Assembly (NCBI GenBank): GCA_003557085.1
Contig: PWPR01000079.1
Span: 1-7,070, forward strand
DNA: 7,070 nucleotides
Direction: 5' to 3'
From: Clostridia bacterium
GTDB taxonomy: Bacteria > Bacillota > UBA994 > PWPR01
The notes beneath the pieces were generated by a model. The model did no database searches, was not told the DNA's origin, and saw only the letters and a program-made list of their open reading frames with translations. The position numbers were made by a program, and so were the translations under genes. The stretch's first letter is position 1. Each line of letters starts with the position of its first letter. Positions 6,111 to 7,070 of the stretch are shown piece after piece.

Positions 6111-6875
6111 ATGATAATTAAGAGCCAATCAAACTCAACTTATAAATTGCTTTCTAAATTGATTAACTCAGCTAAAGACAGAAGAAAAGAACAACTATAT
6201 GTAATAGAAGGTATAAATATTGTAAAGCAGGCAATTTATAGTGAAGCACCAATAGAATCTATCATTATTTCAGAAGATTTTAATCTAAAGGAAGCTTTTA
6301 GTTCAGATTCAATAACTGAGTATAAAGTTTTTAGCAAACAGAGATTTGATGAGCTTTCTGACACTGTAAACTCACAGGGAATAATGTGCATTGTGGCTAT
6401 GTCTGAAGCTAATATTAACTCTTATGAGAAAAATCTAGTTATAGACAAAGTGCAAGACCCTGGTAATTTAGGAGCAATAATAAGGAGTGCTGATGCTTTT
6501 GGTGTTGACAATATCTTCATAACTAAAGGCAGTTGTGACGTATATAATCCAAAAGTAGTAAGAAGCACAATGGGGAGTATTTTTCATTTAAATATTATTA
6601 AGGATTTATCTAATATAGACATTTATAACATTTTAAGTGAGAATAATGTAAAGACATATGCAGCTCTACTAGATATAAAAGCAAGACATATTAACAATAT
6701 AACAACAGAAAGAAAATGGGCCTTAATACTAGGTAACGAATCAAAAGGTATAGATGACTTTTGGAAGAACAAAGCTAGTTATAAAGTTATGATACCAATG
6801 TTAGGAAAAGCTGAGTCGTTGAATGTGGCCATAGCAGGAAGTATCATTCTATATCAGTTTACTTGTCATCAGTAA
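6111..6875 (+). CDS. TrmH/SpoU-family RNA 2'-O-methyltransferase
   Basis: A SAM-dependent enzyme of the SPOUT class that methylates a ribose 2'-OH in rRNA or tRNA. At 254 residues it has the usual size of the RlmB/YsgA-like proteins. The N-terminal substrate-binding domain (about 1-95) carries the L30e-like pattern with the segment RRKEQLYVIEGINIVKQAI. The knotted catalytic domain has motif 1, DPGNLGAIIRSADAFG (116-131, with the catalytic Arg125 and conserved Asn119), motif 2, LILGNESKGI (205-214, Glu210), and motif 3, IPMLGKAESLNVAIAGSII (228-246). Which nucleotide it modifies cannot be read from this. The ATG is one base after the transporter stop, with GGTGGG (6100-6105) as ribosome-binding site inside the preceding gene, so translation is probably coupled. 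The gene commonly lies just before pheS in Clostridia, which fits the Phe T-box that follows. No terminator is visible after it. Confidence 0.95.
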   Translation: MIIKSQSNSTYKLLSKLINSAKDRRKEQLYVIEGINIVKQAIYSEAPIESIIISEDFNLKEAFSSDSITEYKVFSKQRFDELSDTVNSQGIMCIVAMSEANINSYEKNLVIDKVQDPGNLGAIIRSADAFGVDNIFITKGSCDVYNPKVVRSTMGSIFHLNIIKDLSNIDIYNILSENNVKTYAALLDIKARHINNITTERKWALILGNESKGIDDFWKNKASYKVMIPMLGKAESLNVAIAGSIILYQFTCHQ

Positions 6876-6891
6876 AGAGCTGTGATAAAAT
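6863..6891 (+). promoter_or_regulatory. Promoter of the downstream Phe T-box transcript
   Basis: TTGTCA (6863-6868, 5 of 6) and TAAAAT (6886-6891, 5 of 6) are separated by exactly 17 bases. The -35 box lies in the last codons of the methyltransferase gene. Transcription would begin near 6898, ahead of the T-box stem I. The same layout, with the -35 inside the end of the preceding gene, is seen at the thrS promoter. An inverted repeat, TGATAA-AA-TTATCA (6883-6896), covers the -10. Confidence 0.8.
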
Positions 6892-6910
6892 TATCATTAA
6901 TAATAAGAAA

Positions 6911-7070
6911 GCTATGAAGAGGAATAGTAGCTAAAGTATTATGCACAGGGACATTAAGCCTAAGACTGAGAGCTTGATGGCGTTTACTCTTTAGTGAATT
7001 CACCTTGGAGTTAAGTGCTGAAACGAAGTAAGCATTTACGGTAAAAACCGTTATTTAATTAAGTTGGTCA
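6911..7070 (+). promoter_or_regulatory. T-box leader with Phe specifier (UUC), cut by right edge
   Basis: This is the 5' part of a tRNA-sensing leader. The loop E half AGTA (6926-6929) faces GAA (6996-6998), followed directly by the specifier TTC (6999-7001, a Phe codon) and the usual A7002. The specifier loop is bounded on the inside by a perfect helix CTAAAG (6931-6936) with CTTTAG (6989-6994), and on the outside by GAGG/CCTT pairing. The distal stem I region includes AAGC/GCTT (6956-6959/6972-6975) with a GAGAG-like motif, less canonical than in the thrS leader. After stem I comes a stem III-like hairpin ACGGT...ACCGT (7038-7042/7047-7051) followed by TAT, parallel to ACCGTTAT in the thrS leader. 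The T-box sequence, antiterminator, terminator and regulated gene lie beyond 7070; pheS-pheT is the expected target. The specifier assignment is by pattern, not folding. Confidence 0.88.

Noticed and set aside
6883..6900. The inverted repeat after the methyltransferase gene as an intrinsic terminator
   Set aside because: The arms are short and AT-only apart from one pair, and no run of T follows. It overlaps a well-spaced promoter instead.
1..7070. A mobile element, defence island, CRISPR or other novel system
   Set aside because: No transposase, integrase, direct-repeat array, attachment-site duplication or unknown gene cluster is visible. All genes belong to known families in a conserved housekeeping order.

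Overview
This window is a conserved housekeeping stretch from a low-GC Gram-positive bacterium (Firmicutes). It is most likely a member of the Clostridia: the DNA is AT-rich, Shine-Dalgarno sites are mostly strong AGGAGG types, tRNA-sensing T-box leaders precede tRNA-synthetase genes, and the order thrS / infC-rpmI-rplT / potassium transporter / SpoU methyltransferase / (pheS) is familiar from that class. I cannot name the genus. All recognisable genes lie on the + strand.

Layout. (1) 1-659: the last three quarters of an EamA/DMT-type membrane transporter, cut by the left edge. (2) 640-2857: a threonine-starvation-responsive unit. A near-consensus promoter overlaps the 3' end of the transporter gene. 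It is followed by a T-box leader with an ACC (Thr) specifier and a complete terminator/antiterminator switch, then threonyl-tRNA synthetase (thrS). (3) 2869-4166: the translation operon infC-rpmI-rplT (IF3, L35, L20). It has its own promoter, a structured leader ending in an intrinsic terminator with a competing antiterminator (the arrangement expected for L20 autoregulation), and a terminator right after rplT. IF3 almost certainly starts at an AUU codon. (4) 4177-4692: a GNAT acetyltransferase with no visible ribosome-binding site, squeezed in directly after the rplT terminator. (5) 4703-6875: an extended -10 promoter followed by a TrkH/KtrB-type potassium-translocating subunit and, one base later, a TrmH/SpoU-family RNA 2'-O-methyltransferase. 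(6) 6863-7070: a promoter overlapping the end of the methyltransferase gene, then the first part of a second T-box leader with a UUC (Phe) specifier. It runs off the right edge and predicts pheS just outside the window.

Most of the genes serve translation: charging of tRNA-Thr, initiation, the 50S subunit, RNA modification, and probably Phe charging beyond the edge. Three of the transcription units are controlled by premature termination in the leader RNA: two tRNA-sensing switches and one probable ribosomal-protein-sensing switch. I do not see a mobile element, CRISPR array, defence cassette or novel multi-gene system here. The more interesting points are small-scale: the AUU start of infC, the compensated change in the thrS T-box, the missing TrkA/KtrA partner gene beside the potassium channel subunit, and the SD-less acetyltransferase.
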